This document shows positions 8,797-17,771 of a stretch of DNA of 64,000 bases, one piece after another. Made by a program: the position numbers and the translations under genes. Positions within the stretch are counted from its first letter, which is position 1; the number at the start of each line of letters is the position of its first letter. The notes under the pieces are model-generated. The model was not told where the DNA came from. It made no database searches and saw only the letters and a program-made list of their open reading frames with translations. This stretch comes from Prolixibacteraceae bacterium (GTDB lineage Bacteria > Bacteroidota > Bacteroidia > Bacteroidales > Prolixibacteraceae), in NCBI GenBank assembly GCA_003506435.1, contig DOAQ01000048.1, positions 96,423 to 160,422 on the forward strand, in the 5' to 3' direction.

Positions 8797-8882
8797 GTCT
8801 TACGGATATTTAAACTAATTCTAAATTAAGTCCGGAGTTAAACATATTGACTTTTAGACATATTTTAATATCATGGAATTTG

Positions 8883-8890
8883 TATGTTTG
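8883..8890 (+). promoter_or_regulatory. -7 promoter element of the PsrABC-type operon
   Basis: TATGTTTG matches TAnnTTTG exactly and lies 25 bases before the ATG at 8916. It falls after the upstream in-frame TTG at 8847, which argues that 8916 is the true start. No clean -33 TTTG is seen. Confidence 0.55.
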
Positions 8891-8915
8891 CGGAATAGGA
8901 AAAAATCTGAATAAC

Positions 8916-11153
8916 ATGGCACAAAAACGTCGTGATTTTATAAAAATTTCATCATTAACAGCAGCCGGAACCATTTTTGGAGCTTCGTACCTGAAATCGG
9001 CAGTAACTGCCGTTACAGATAAGCTTGGCACCTTTGGTCCGCTTAGCATGAAGCGGACCCCGACCTATTGCGAGGTGTGTTTCTGGAAGTGTGCCGGGTG
9101 GGTGTACAAAAATGAGGAAGGGAAAATTCAAAAGATCGTTGGCAATGATGATGACGAGAATTGCAATGGCCGCTTGTGCCCGCGCGGAACAGGTGGTGTC
9201 GGCATGTATTACGATGAGGACCGTTTGAAAACTCCGCTTATTCGGGTAACAGGCAAAGACGGAAAGCAAACATTCCGTGAAGCCAGTTGGGACGAAGCGC
9301 TTGACGTTGTAGCAAAAGGTCTGCAAAAAGTTAAAGATGAGCATGGCGCTGAATGCACGGCTCTGTTTACACATGGTTCCGGGGGAAAATATTTTGGCGA
9401 CCTGCTGAAAGCATTTGGTTCGGCTAACATTGCTGCTCCCTCGTATGCCCAATGCCGCGGTCCCCGTGAAGTGGCATTTATTGCAACCTTTGGCGAAGGA
9501 CTTGACTCGCCGGAACCACTTGACATACGAGACACCCGTTGTTTGGTACTGATTGGCTCGCATCTGGGCGAAAACATGCACAACGGGCAGGTGCAGGAAA
9601 TGTCGGATGCCATCGATAAAGGTGCTGCAATTATTACGGTTGACCCGCGTTTTTCCACTGCCGCCAGCAAATCGAAATTCTGGCTGCCCATTAAACCGGC
9701 CACCGATATTGCCTTGCTGCTGGCCTGGATTCATGAAATCATATACAATGATTGGTACGATAAAAAATACGTTGAAAAATACACCTACGGATTTGATCTG
9801 CTAAAAGAGCATGTCCGCAATTATACTCCCGAGTGGGCCTACGGGATTACGACCATCAAGCCCGATATAATCCGCGAGACAGCCCGGGAAATGAGAAATG
9901 CTGCACCGTCGGTGATTATCCATCCGGGACGGCATGTTACCTGGTACGGCGACGATACACAACGCCTGCGGGCAGTTGCCATCTTGAATGCTTTACTGGG
10001 TTCATGGGGACGCCGGGGCGGATATTATGTCCCCGAAACGGCATCCGTTCCTTCGTTTCCGCATCCCGAATTTCCGAAGCCGACACGTACATGGCGCGAT
10101 GCAATGGGAGGAAAATATAATCTGGCCGATCTTGCTCTTGCTTCGGGGGTCTGCGATGCAACCATTCCATCGCCTGATTTGGATTGCAGTATCAAAGCAT
10201 GGATTGTGAACGGTACCAACCTGATCATGACTTTGCCCGATGAACGGAAAACGATTGAGGCAATAAAAAACCTCGATTTTATGGTGGTTATCGACACCAT
10301 GCCGATGGAAATAACCGGTTATGCCGATGTGGTACTTCCTGAATGTACCTATCTTGAACGGTATGATACGCTTCGTGCCGACAAAGGAAGAAAACCAAAC
10401 ATCGCACTCAGAATGCCGGCTGCTGAACCAAAATATAATACTAAACCTGCCTATTGGATGGCCAAGGAGATTGCCAGCCGGTTGGGGTTGGGTGATTATT
10501 TTGCATGGAATACTATTGAAGAAATGTTGGATTGGCAACTGAAACAGATGGGGTCGTCGCTGGAAGAAATGAAACGTATTGGGGTGAAAAACCTGCCGCG
10601 TGAATACGGTGGTTTGTATTTTCCGGAAGAGGAAGACATGGAATTCAATACCAATACAGGAAAGATTGAATTGTACTCAACCGCTTTTGCGAATGAAGGT
10701 TTCGATCCGATGCCGGTTTATACGGCCCACGAAACGCCTCCTCCGGGATTTTATCACCTCAATTACGGTCGTGCTCCGATGCACACGTTCAGCCGCACAT
10801 CGAATAATCCGAATCTGGTAGACCTGATGGACGAAAATACGGTTTGGGTGAATCCGAAAGTAGCCAAAGAGTGGGGGTTGAAAAACGAACAACCCATCTA
10901 TCTTGAGAATCAGGATGGAATTGTTTCTGATTTTGCCATAAAAGTGAGGGTTACCGAACGCATTCGTTTCGACTCGGTGTATATCGTTCATGGTTTTGGT
11001 CATGCCAATAAAAAGCTGAGCCGTGCCTATGGGAAAGGCGCCAGCGATTCGCAACTGATCAGCCGTGTACTTCTCGACCCGATTATGGGCGGTACCGGTA
11101 TGCGGGGCAATTTCGTAACATTTCGTTTCAGTAAAAAAGAAAGCGAGGCATAG
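8916..11153 (+). CDS. psrA: Tat-exported molybdopterin oxidoreductase, polysulfide/thiosulfate reductase catalytic subunit
   Basis: The 745-residue protein starts with a Tat signal (KRRDFIK, then a hydrophobic run), so it is folded with its cofactor and exported to the periplasm. A [4Fe-4S] motif follows (CxxCxxxC in YCEVCFWKC, fourth Cys in GRLCPRG), then the bis-MGD domain. Cys180 in SYAQCRGPRE is the likely Mo ligand, as in PsrA/PhsA. The next two genes encode the ferredoxin and NrfD-type anchor of the same complex, and the genes after them concern sulfur transport, which favours polysulfide, thiosulfate or tetrathionate over arsenate. The substrate is inference. I chose ATG 8916 over TTG 8847 because it gives a proper Tat signal and follows the promoter element. 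Confidence 0.88.
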   Translation: MAQKRRDFIKISSLTAAGTIFGASYLKSAVTAVTDKLGTFGPLSMKRTPTYCEVCFWKCAGWVYKNEEGKIQKIVGNDDDENCNGRLCPRGTGGVGMYYDEDRLKTPLIRVTGKDGKQTFREASWDEALDVVAKGLQKVKDEHGAECTALFTHGSGGKYFGDLLKAFGSANIAAPSYAQCRGPREVAFIATFGEGLDSPEPLDIRDTRCLVLIGSHLGENMHNGQVQEMSDAIDKGAAIITVDPRFSTAASKSKFWLPIKPATDIALLLAWIHEIIYNDWYDKKYVEKYTYGFDLLKEHVRNYTPEWAYGITTIKPDIIRETAREMRNAAPSVIIHPGRHVTWYGDDTQRLRAVAILNALLGSWGRRGGYYVPETASVPSFPHPEFPKPTRTWRDAMGGKYNLADLALASGVCDATIPSPDLDCSIKAWIVNGTNLIMTLPDERKTIEAIKNLDFMVVIDTMPMEITGYADVVLPECTYLERYDTLRADKGRKPNIALRMPAAEPKYNTKPAYWMAKEIASRLGLGDYFAWNTIEEMLDWQLKQMGSSLEEMKRIGVKNLPREYGGLYFPEEEDMEFNTNTGKIELYSTAFANEGFDPMPVYTAHETPPPGFYHLNYGRAPMHTFSRTSNNPNLVDLMDENTVWVNPKVAKEWGLKNEQPIYLENQDGIVSDFAIKVRVTERIRFDSVYIVHGFGHANKKLSRAYGKGASDSQLISRVLLDPIMGGTGMRGNFVTFRFSKKESEA

Positions 11154-11155
11154 TC

Positions 11156-11689
11156 ATGAGATATGCAATGGCTATTGATACAAAAAAATGCGTGGGTTGC
11201 AGCGACTGTGTAGTGGCCTGCCAAACCGAAAATAATGTACCAATTGGTTACTGCCGCGACTGGGTCGTTGAGGTGACCGATGGCACTTACCCGCAACTGG
11301 AAATTGAAATCCGCTCGGAACGTTGTAATCACTGCGACAATTCGCCTTGTGTGCGCTGCTGTCCGACAGGCGCCAGCCATTACGAAAAAGGAGGCATTGT
11401 AACGGTAACTGCTCATAAATGTATCGGCTGCGGAGCTTGTATTGCCAGTTGTCCATACGATGCGCGTTACTCGCATCCCGACGGGCATGTTGACAAATGT
11501 ACTTTCTGTCTGCACCGGATTGAAAAAGGACAACAACCGGCCTGTGTGGCTGTTTGCCCGACCAAGTGCATGTATTTTGGCGATCTCGACGATCCGAACA
11601 GCGACGTTTCGCAGGTACTGAAAAAACGTAAACACAAAACGCTGATCCCTGAAGCGGGGACAAAACCTCAGGTATATTATCTAATTTAA
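11156..11689 (+). CDS. psrB: four-cluster ferredoxin subunit (PsrB/PhsB type)
   Basis: The 177-residue protein carries four Cys groups: CVGCSDCVVAC, CNHCDNSPCVRCC, CIGCGACIASC and a split fourth group (CTFC...CVAVCPTKC). This is the usual pattern for the electron-transfer subunit of DMSO-reductase-family complexes, which passes electrons from the membrane quinol site to the molybdenum subunit. It has no signal and would be co-exported with the Tat-borne catalytic subunit. It starts two bases after the psrA stop, with a strong coupling implied. Confidence 0.92.
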   Translation: MRYAMAIDTKKCVGCSDCVVACQTENNVPIGYCRDWVVEVTDGTYPQLEIEIRSERCNHCDNSPCVRCCPTGASHYEKGGIVTVTAHKCIGCGACIASCPYDARYSHPDGHVDKCTFCLHRIEKGQQPACVAVCPTKCMYFGDLDDPNSDVSQVLKKRKHKTLIPEAGTKPQVYYLI

Positions 11690-11699
11690 ACTGGAAGAG

Positions 11700-12641
11700 A
11701 TGAGAGAAGAAATTATTGTAAGCGGAAGGATGAACCCGCACATCGACCCGCATCTGGAAATATGGCACTGGCATATTCCTCTGTATCTTTTTCTGGGAGG
11801 GTTGGCTGCTGGAATCTTATTTTTTGCCGGATTGTATTTCATCCTGGGTAAAGAAAATAAATACACCGGGGCAGTGCGCCGTGCACCAATTGTTGTTCCG
11901 TTCCTTTTGGTAATCGGACTTCTGGCTTTGTTCCTCGACCTTCGACACAAATTATTTTTCTGGCAGTTATATACAACTATAAAAATACAATCGCCTATGT
12001 CGTGGGGCGCATGGACACTCATGGGCATCACGCCCCTGTCAATCGTTTGGGCTGCACTTCATATCCGGGAGTTTTTCCCGAACTGGGATTGGAAATTCAG
12101 CATTCTGAAAGATATTGAGAAGTTCTTCGTTCAGTATAAGATTGTTCTCGCCTGGGCAATGGTTATTTTAGGTGTAATCCTCGGTATTTACACCGGCATT
12201 CTGTTTTCGGCATTCAATGCCCGTCCGCTCTGGAATACATCAATTCTGGGGCCGTTGTTCCTGACATCGGGACTTTCTGCCGGGGCCGCAGTGATCATCT
12301 TATTTGCACAATCGAAAAAAGAGCGCCTGCTGTTTGCAAAGCTCGACCTGATGCTGATTGGCATTGAACTGTTCCTGATTGTACACATGTTCATGGGTTT
12401 TCAGGCCAGTACGCAGGTACAGATTGATGCGGCATCGCTGTTTTTGGGAGGTAGTTACACCGCGCCTTTCTGGATTTTTGTTGTGGGCATCGGAATGATT
12501 GTGCCTGCCATACTCGAAATTTTAGAACTGTTCCATAAAAAAATACCGGTCATCATTCCGGTTGTACTGGTGCTGTTCGGCAGTCTGATGCTTCGTTTTA
12601 TTATCGCCTATGCCGGACAGTTGAGCCGTTGGTTGTATTAG
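11700..12641 (+). CDS. psrC: NrfD/PsrC-type membrane quinol-oxidising subunit
   Basis: The 313-residue protein has about eight hydrophobic segments and the early HWHIPLYLFLGGLAAG motif typical of the NrfD/PsrC family. It should anchor the complex in the inner membrane and take electrons from menaquinol. GGAAGAG just before the ATG is one of the few good ribosome-binding sites in the window. It lies 10 bases after psrB and is followed 22 bases later by the YeeE/YedE genes. Confidence 0.9.
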   Translation: MREEIIVSGRMNPHIDPHLEIWHWHIPLYLFLGGLAAGILFFAGLYFILGKENKYTGAVRRAPIVVPFLLVIGLLALFLDLRHKLFFWQLYTTIKIQSPMSWGAWTLMGITPLSIVWAALHIREFFPNWDWKFSILKDIEKFFVQYKIVLAWAMVILGVILGIYTGILFSAFNARPLWNTSILGPLFLTSGLSAGAAVIILFAQSKKERLLFAKLDLMLIGIELFLIVHMFMGFQASTQVQIDAASLFLGGSYTAPFWIFVVGIGMIVPAILEILELFHKKIPVIIPVVLVLFGSLMLRFIIAYAGQLSRWLY

Positions 12642-12663
12642 TAAAAAATCAAAATAAATCATT

Positions 12664-13179
12664 ATGAAAGAAGCTAAAAAATATATGAATCCATACCTGG
12701 GCGGGGTTCTGCTGGGTTTGGTTTTGATTGCTGCATTCTGGGTGTCGGGCCGTGGACTGGGAGCCAGCGGGGCTGTAAAAAGCGTGGTTGTGGCAGGCGT
12801 GGAAACCATTGCTCCGGGTCATGCAGAAACAGCAACATTTTATACAGAAAATAAAGAAGGTCATGGCAACCCGCTAAAATCGTGGCTGGTATTCGAAATG
12901 CTGGGAGTTCTGGTGGGAGGTTTTCTCTCGGGCGCACTGGCCGGACGTTTGAAATTCAAAGTTGAAAAAGGACCCAACGCAACGAATAAAATACGGCTCA
13001 TCTTTGCTGTGATCGGCGGAATATTCTTCGGGTTTGGAGCACAACTCGGACGAGGCTGTACCAGTGGTTCTGCATTAACCGGGATGGCCGTTTTGTCGGT
13101 TGGTGGTTTTGTAACCATGGCGGCTATTTTCGGAACTGCTTTTGCCTTGGCCTATTTTGCCCGCAAACTCTGGCTGTGA
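12664..13179 (+). CDS. YeeE/YedE-family sulfur (thiosulfate-type) transporter, first protein
   Basis: The 171-residue product has about five membrane segments and the signature GxxLGRGCTSG (single Cys near residue 131) of the Sulf_transp family. Characterised members (TsuA/YeeE) carry thiosulfate through the membrane by way of conserved Cys residues. Here the family unit is split over two genes: this one supplies one Cys motif and the next supplies the other. Placement directly behind psrC suggests import or export of a sulfur species linked to the reductase. Confidence 0.85.
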   Translation: MKEAKKYMNPYLGGVLLGLVLIAAFWVSGRGLGASGAVKSVVVAGVETIAPGHAETATFYTENKEGHGNPLKSWLVFEMLGVLVGGFLSGALAGRLKFKVEKGPNATNKIRLIFAVIGGIFFGFGAQLGRGCTSGSALTGMAVLSVGGFVTMAAIFGTAFALAYFARKLWL

Positions 13180-13251
13180 GGATTTATAATATAGTATTGA
13201 CGATTTATAAATCATTCAAAATTTAAAATTCACCATTCAAAATTAGATACT

Positions 13252-13857
13252 ATGGGACCATTAGTAGTTTACGAAATAATATCTGAAAACACGAATTTTC
13301 TGCTGGCATTCCTGATCGGGATCAGCTTCGGGTTTGTGCTTGAAAGCAACGGATTTTCATCGAGTCGTCGTTTGGCAGGAATGTTCTACGGATACGATAC
13401 CACCGTTCTGAAAGTATTTTTTACGGCAGCCATCACTGCCATGCTGGGGTTGCTTTTCATGAGTCTTTTTGGCTGGCTCGATTTGAGTATGATTTACATC
13501 AACCCGACTTTCCTTTGGTCGGCTATTGGCGGCGGGGTGATCATGGGGATCGGGTTCATTTTGGGTGGTTATTGCCCCGGCACCTCGTTCTGCGCCGCAT
13601 CTATCGGTAAACTTGATGCACTGGCGTTTATCGGAGGCCTTTTTATCGGTGTCTTTATTTTTACTGAAGGCTATCCGTTATGGGACGACTTCTACAAAGC
13701 CAAATTCATGGGGTCGCCGACACTGAATGAAATGATCGGTGTTTCTCGCGGCGTTCTCACGTTCCTGATTATTTTAGTTGCACTGGCTATGTTTTGGGTG
13801 GGCGAATGGGCCGAAAAGAAATTTGCCCGCAAAGATTACACGATTAATCAACGATAA
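13252..13857 (+). CDS. YeeE/YedE-family sulfur transporter, second protein
   Basis: The 201-residue protein has about five to six membrane segments and the second family motif, GGYCPGTSFCAAS, with two Cys residues. It is the partner of the preceding gene, and the two together match the length and motif content of one full YeeE/YedE protein. The 72-base gap before it contains AT-rich near-repeats (ATTCAAAAT, ATTCACCATTC). The rhodanese-like gene starts two bases after its stop. Confidence 0.85.
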   Translation: MGPLVVYEIISENTNFLLAFLIGISFGFVLESNGFSSSRRLAGMFYGYDTTVLKVFFTAAITAMLGLLFMSLFGWLDLSMIYINPTFLWSAIGGGVIMGIGFILGGYCPGTSFCAASIGKLDALAFIGGLFIGVFIFTEGYPLWDDFYKAKFMGSPTLNEMIGVSRGVLTFLIILVALAMFWVGEWAEKKFARKDYTINQR

Positions 13858-13859
13858 AA

Positions 13860-14492
13860 ATGAAAAAAATGAATGCACGGTTACTACTGGCAGCCGCCGT
13901 CATCCCGCTGGGGTTGATCATTGCTGCCGTTCCCGAAAATACAACCCGGCCATACAAGCTGACAGCCGAGGAACTACTAAATGAAGTAAGCGAAGGACAG
14001 CAGTTTATGTCACCTGATGAGATTGCCCACATGATCATTTCGAACGACCCCAGCCTGCAACTGATCGATGTTCGCAGCGCTGCCGAGTACGAGAAATTCA
14101 GTTTGCCCAATGCAATCAATATTCCGCTTGAAAATTTATTGTCAGAGGAATATGTTGACATTCTGAACCAGGATGTGAAGCTGAACGTGTTTTATTCGAA
14201 CAGCAGTAACCAGGCAGATCAGGCATGGATGATTACCCGCCAGTTGGGGTACAATAATAACTATGTTTTACAGGGCGGCCTTAACTATTGGGTTGAAACC
14301 ATTATGAACCCGGAAAAGCCGGCAGAAGGGAGCCCGAACGAGGAATTCGCAAAATACGATTTTCGCAAAGGAGCAAGTGATGCGTTGGGCGGAGGAGCAG
14401 CTGTTTCGGCAAGCGCCGGTTCAGGTACACAGGGCAACACGCCGCCGATCGTGAAAAGCAAAAAGAAAAAAGGCGTCCAGGGGGGATGCTGA
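13860..14492 (+). CDS. exported rhodanese-like protein without catalytic Cys, ending Gly-Gly-Cys
   Basis: The 210-residue protein has an N-terminal hydrophobic signal or anchor (residues 6-24) and a rhodanese fold: LIDVRSAAEYEKFSLPNAINIP is replaced here by its short core IDVRSAAEYEKF and GGLNYW near the end. In the active-site loop the Cys expected after Phe-Tyr is Ser113 (FYSNSSNQAD). The only Cys in the whole protein is the last residue, at the tip of a flexible Gly/Ala/Ser-rich, then Lys-rich tail (KSKKKKGVQGGC). Ordinary thiosulfate sulfurtransfer at the loop is therefore unlikely. The tail Cys could carry sulfur instead, which is inference. Last gene of the sulfur module. Confidence 0.85.
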   Translation: MKKMNARLLLAAAVIPLGLIIAAVPENTTRPYKLTAEELLNEVSEGQQFMSPDEIAHMIISNDPSLQLIDVRSAAEYEKFSLPNAINIPLENLLSEEYVDILNQDVKLNVFYSNSSNQADQAWMITRQLGYNNNYVLQGGLNYWVETIMNPEKPAEGSPNEEFAKYDFRKGASDALGGGAAVSASAGSGTQGNTPPIVKSKKKKGVQGGC

Positions 14493-14499
14493 AAAATAA

Positions 14500-14632
14500 A
14501 GAGGCTGTCCAAAAAGCCTGGGATCGAGTCATCCCGAACTTGTTTCGGGATCTCATCTTTCTAATAATCAGACCCTGAAACAAGTTCAGGGTGACGCGAA
14601 TTGCGTATTTTAGAATTTTTTGGACAGCCTCT
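14500..14632. mobile_element. MITE-like repeat, copy A
   Basis: A 133-base element bounded by 16-base perfect terminal inverted repeats (AGAGGCTGTCCAAAAA and its complement). Inside are two hairpins: ATCCCGAAC/GTTTCGGGAT near 14531-14551 and ACCCTGAAAC/GTTCAGGGT near 14572-14592. The same sequence recurs in reverse orientation at 44855-44997 with high similarity. It has no coding capacity. It sits between convergent genes, where it may also act as a terminator. Confidence 0.85.
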
Positions 14633-14637
14633 CTTAT

Positions 14638-15030
14638 TTAATTGAGCTTAATTTCTTTCTCGCCTATATTTCCAATAATTAAAGGTTCTTCAGAAGAAGA
14701 ACCGCTTTTGTATTGGTAGTTCCGAATAAAACCTACATTGTGTATATTGCTGATCATCAATATTCCGATACTTTTGATGCCATCGTTTGAGTCGACTTCA
14801 ATGGTGATTTTGCTGATTTGTTTCTTCGAATTGTAGATAATGTCCTTAAAACTGAAGTCAATGTTGGCTTCTTCTTTTAATGTTTTTTGGAATTTTTTTA
14901 ATTGAGCTTCGGTAGTTGTTTCCGTAATAATCAGTTCAACTCTTTCTTTGGAAATGGTAAGTTGCTTGTCTTTAGCTGGAACGCTGAAGAAAGAAAAAAT
15001 CAACACTATCAATAAAGTTATCCGTGTCAT
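14638..15030 (-). CDS. small exported protein of unknown function
   Basis: The frame is open to 15156, but the ATG at 15030 gives a clean signal peptide (MTRITLLIVLIFSFFSVPA), so I take a 130-residue product. The mature part is a compact alpha/beta sequence (VELIITETTTEAQLKKFQKTLKEE...) that resembles small domains found beside M56/BlaR1-like peptidases, though I cannot name the family. It is the last minus-strand gene before copy A of the repeat and may be a distal member of, or independent from, the phosphate-utilization cluster. Confidence 0.55.
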   Translation of the reverse strand: MTRITLLIVLIFSFFSVPAKDKQLTISKERVELIITETTTEAQLKKFQKTLKEEANIDFSFKDIIYNSKKQISKITIEVDSNDGIKSIGILMISNIHNVGFIRNYQYKSGSSSEEPLIIGNIGEKEIKLN

Positions 15031-15196
15031 CTTGTTTTCTGTTTTGGCTTCCACAAAAATAAGAAAATCCGGATGAAATGCTTTGCTTTTACCAATTATC
15101 GATAGATAAAAAAAGGGAAGCTGCTGACCTCCCTTTCTTTTATTCCTTAATTTCAAATTAGCACAACATTGGTTGTTGTTCTGAAAATTTTATTTA

Positions 15197-16459
15197 TTAC
15201 ATGGAATATTCTTTCCTAATTTTTCCGGAAGCATCAATCAGTTGCATTTTCAGGCTTCCGGAACTCACACTTACTTCTGTTTTCCACAGATTGGAATTGA
15301 TAAGAATCGGGAAATTATTATTTACCTCTCCTTTTTCGATATACGAGTGTTTATGAATATGGCCGGAGAGCATTAAATCGATGTTGGCCTTGTTTAAAAC
15401 AGGCATAAATAGTCGTTCAACTTCCAATGTTCCATGCCATCCCCTTTCTGTAGGTGGCATGTGCATGAACACAATCTTTACCGGAGACATTTTGAATTCG
15501 GATGATTCAATCACTTGTTCGAGCCATTTTGCTTCTTCCTCCCGGAACTGGTCGGAAATAGACAGTCCGTAGAAACGAACATCGCTGTCGGGTTTGTCTT
15601 CCCCGCTGTCGAGAAAAATGAAATACGCTGGTCCATGCCGGAATGCGTAGTACGCATTGCCTCCCGGAGCCGGAAAATAGTTGAAAAATTCATACGAGAA
15701 TGAACCTCTGTTTTCGTGATTCCCTCTCAGCGCGTAAAAAGGAATTTCCGAAGCAAAAAGCTCACAGGCCGAATTCAGGTAACCATCCATTATTTGCTGC
15801 TCCGATTCGATCTGAGTTAGCATATCTCCATTGAATACTACAAAATCCGTGTTATCTTCATGCACATTCTTCGTTAGCTGTCTGAAAACAGAATCATTTG
15901 CATGAATGTCGTTTACCATCACAAAACGGATTTCATTTTTATCCGGATTTAGTGTAGTGACTTTGTAAGGCAACTGTTTCAAAATATCACTTCCATTCGG
16001 ATCGCCCAGAACTACTCTTTTGTTCCCTTTGTCGAGTAACAGCGCTTGCTGAAAAATCCGATAGCGGTAGCATGTTCCTTTCTGAAGCCCGGTTACCGGC
16101 ACCCGGTGCAACTTGCCGGTTACACGCCTTCCGTAAAGCGAATGATAATATTTCGGACGTTCTTTTGCATAAAAATGAGTACCGTCATCCGGAGCGACTT
16201 CCACCCAAACAATTGCATCCACATTGGTCGTCCAGACAACGGTAAATTCATTTTGCCCGACAGCCTGTATCCACGGGCCACAAGCCACTTTTGCAACAGG
16301 GAACAATTCCTCTAAATCAGGAACCTTTTCTGCCGGATACTGTGCTTCAGTCTTTTCCGTAAAAAGCAGGAAGAAGCTGAACAGCAACAGTGCATTTTTC
16401 ATCCATCCGGAAAAAATCACAGCAGTTGTATTTCGTTTCAATTCTTTATTATCAGTCAT
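15197..16459 (-). CDS. exported calcineurin-like metallophosphoesterase with purple-acid-phosphatase N-domain
   Basis: The 420-residue protein has a signal peptide (hydrophobic near residues 18-35), an FN3-like purple acid phosphatase N-terminal domain (about 60-150; TVVWTTN...CYRYRIF) and a metallophosphoesterase domain with the metal-binding blocks NDIHAND, NGDML, GNHE, MHMPP and GHIH. It should hydrolyse phosphate mono- or diesters in the periplasm. It is the distal gene of the minus-strand cluster that starts at 32441. The cluster context suggests a role in trimming phosphate groups from the imported polymer. Confidence 0.85.
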   Translation of the reverse strand: MTDNKELKRNTTAVIFSGWMKNALLLFSFFLLFTEKTEAQYPAEKVPDLEELFPVAKVACGPWIQAVGQNEFTVVWTTNVDAIVWVEVAPDDGTHFYAKERPKYYHSLYGRRVTGKLHRVPVTGLQKGTCYRYRIFQQALLLDKGNKRVVLGDPNGSDILKQLPYKVTTLNPDKNEIRFVMVNDIHANDSVFRQLTKNVHEDNTDFVVFNGDMLTQIESEQQIMDGYLNSACELFASEIPFYALRGNHENRGSFSYEFFNYFPAPGGNAYYAFRHGPAYFIFLDSGEDKPDSDVRFYGLSISDQFREEEAKWLEQVIESSEFKMSPVKIVFMHMPPTERGWHGTLEVERLFMPVLNKANIDLMLSGHIHKHSYIEKGEVNNNFPILINSNLWKTEVSVSSGSLKMQLIDASGKIRKEYSM

Positions 16460-16494
16460 TAATAGTCAATTTTTTATTGAAAAACGGGTTCCCG

Positions 16495-17730
16495 TTATGC
16501 TGTTTTTGCATTATCGGGCAAGGTAATAAAGCGGGTCAGGAAAGCGCCGAAGAAATATAGTCCGGCAAGAATCCAGATTACTCCTTCTCCTCCAATTAGT
16601 CCGATAAATGCACCAACAATAGCAGGGCCAACAAAAACAGGCAATCCGGCTCCCAGGTTCAGTACCGATACGGCAGCGCCTTTATCTGTTTTTACAAGCG
16701 ACGGCATCAAGGCCGACAACGGAACATACCCGGCCAGAAGCGCGCCCCACAGAACACCGGCCAACATTACAATCCAGAAGTTGCCTGAAGAAAACTGCGG
16801 AGAATAATAGAAAAGTAGGGTAGTGATACCACATCCGACACCACCAAACCACATAATCGTGTTTTTCCAGCCAATTCGGTCGCCAACAAAACCAAATATC
16901 AGGTTGAATGCGATATTGGCGGTAAATATAGTTCCCCAGATTTGCAACCATTCGGTCGTGGTAAATCCGTATTCAGCCATGTACATTGGCAAAAATACAG
17001 GAAATGCAAATTGTGCTGTTGTATTGATAACCCTTATAATCCCGCCAATGAGAACTTTGGGTTCTTCTTTCATAATGGTAATGCCTTTCAGCAATTCTTT
17101 CATTTTTTCTTTTGTGTTGCTTTTTGCAGACATTTGCTGTTTTGATTTATTTAAAATCAAGGCAAAGAAAGCGCCAATCAACGCCCAAAGAACCGAAGTC
17201 CAAAGTGTATTTAAATGGCCAAACCGGTCAATTGCCCAACTGGAATAATATGCGCCCAAAACATTCAGCCCTCCGGTAAAAACAAACCAAAACCAACCGA
17301 CAGCCCTGCCTAACGTATCACGGGGCGCACTGTAAGCGATCCATACTAAAAATGAATAGGCAAACAGCGGATAGCCAAACCCCCTTAAGGCATAGGTGCA
17401 TAACATCAGTGTGTAATCAAGGGAGGGGACTGAAAAACCTACAAAACCAACTGTTCCAAGCAAATAAAGGACAAGCCCCATCGACATGGTTTTTTTAACG
17501 CCATAGGCTTCGGCCAGCACTCCTGAAAACCATGCGGAAATAGCAATGGTTATTCCGTAAACGGTAAATAGCAAAGCCGATTGCTGGATCGACAGGCCCC
17601 GTTCAACAAGGTAAGGGCTCAACCATCCCTGTTCAATACCATCGCCCATCATAAAAATCAGGATACCAAAATAAGCCCAGACCAATTGTTTTGGCAATCC
17701 TACCTTGTCGAAAAAAGTTTTGTTGTTCAT
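16495..17730 (-). CDS. MFS transporter, polyol-permease-like
   Basis: The 411-residue protein has 12 hydrophobic segments. Its N-terminus (LVWAYFGILIFMMGDGIEQG) resembles the ribitol/arabitol permeases RbtT and DalT as I recall them, and the family-typical VWIAYSAP region follows. It should import a small polyol or related compound by proton symport. Its place in a glycerol-phosphate cluster makes glycerol, ribitol or another teichoic-acid-type polyol an attractive substrate. MFS membership is certain, the polyol assignment only moderate. Confidence 0.75.
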   Translation of the reverse strand: MNNKTFFDKVGLPKQLVWAYFGILIFMMGDGIEQGWLSPYLVERGLSIQQSALLFTVYGITIAISAWFSGVLAEAYGVKKTMSMGLVLYLLGTVGFVGFSVPSLDYTLMLCTYALRGFGYPLFAYSFLVWIAYSAPRDTLGRAVGWFWFVFTGGLNVLGAYYSSWAIDRFGHLNTLWTSVLWALIGAFFALILNKSKQQMSAKSNTKEKMKELLKGITIMKEEPKVLIGGIIRVINTTAQFAFPVFLPMYMAEYGFTTTEWLQIWGTIFTANIAFNLIFGFVGDRIGWKNTIMWFGGVGCGITTLLFYYSPQFSSGNFWIVMLAGVLWGALLAGYVPLSALMPSLVKTDKGAAVSVLNLGAGLPVFVGPAIVGAFIGLIGGEGVIWILAGLYFFGAFLTRFITLPDNAKTA

Positions 17731-17771
17731 CCGGAATAGTTTAGTTATTTATGAATATTCTTTGAGAATTA

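Noticed and set aside
8955..9734. 259-residue antisense frame within psrA
   Set aside because: The sense strand carries all the family motifs, and the antisense protein has no domain.
10002..10538. 178-residue antisense frame within psrA
   Set aside because: Chance open frame opposite a GC-moderate coding region.
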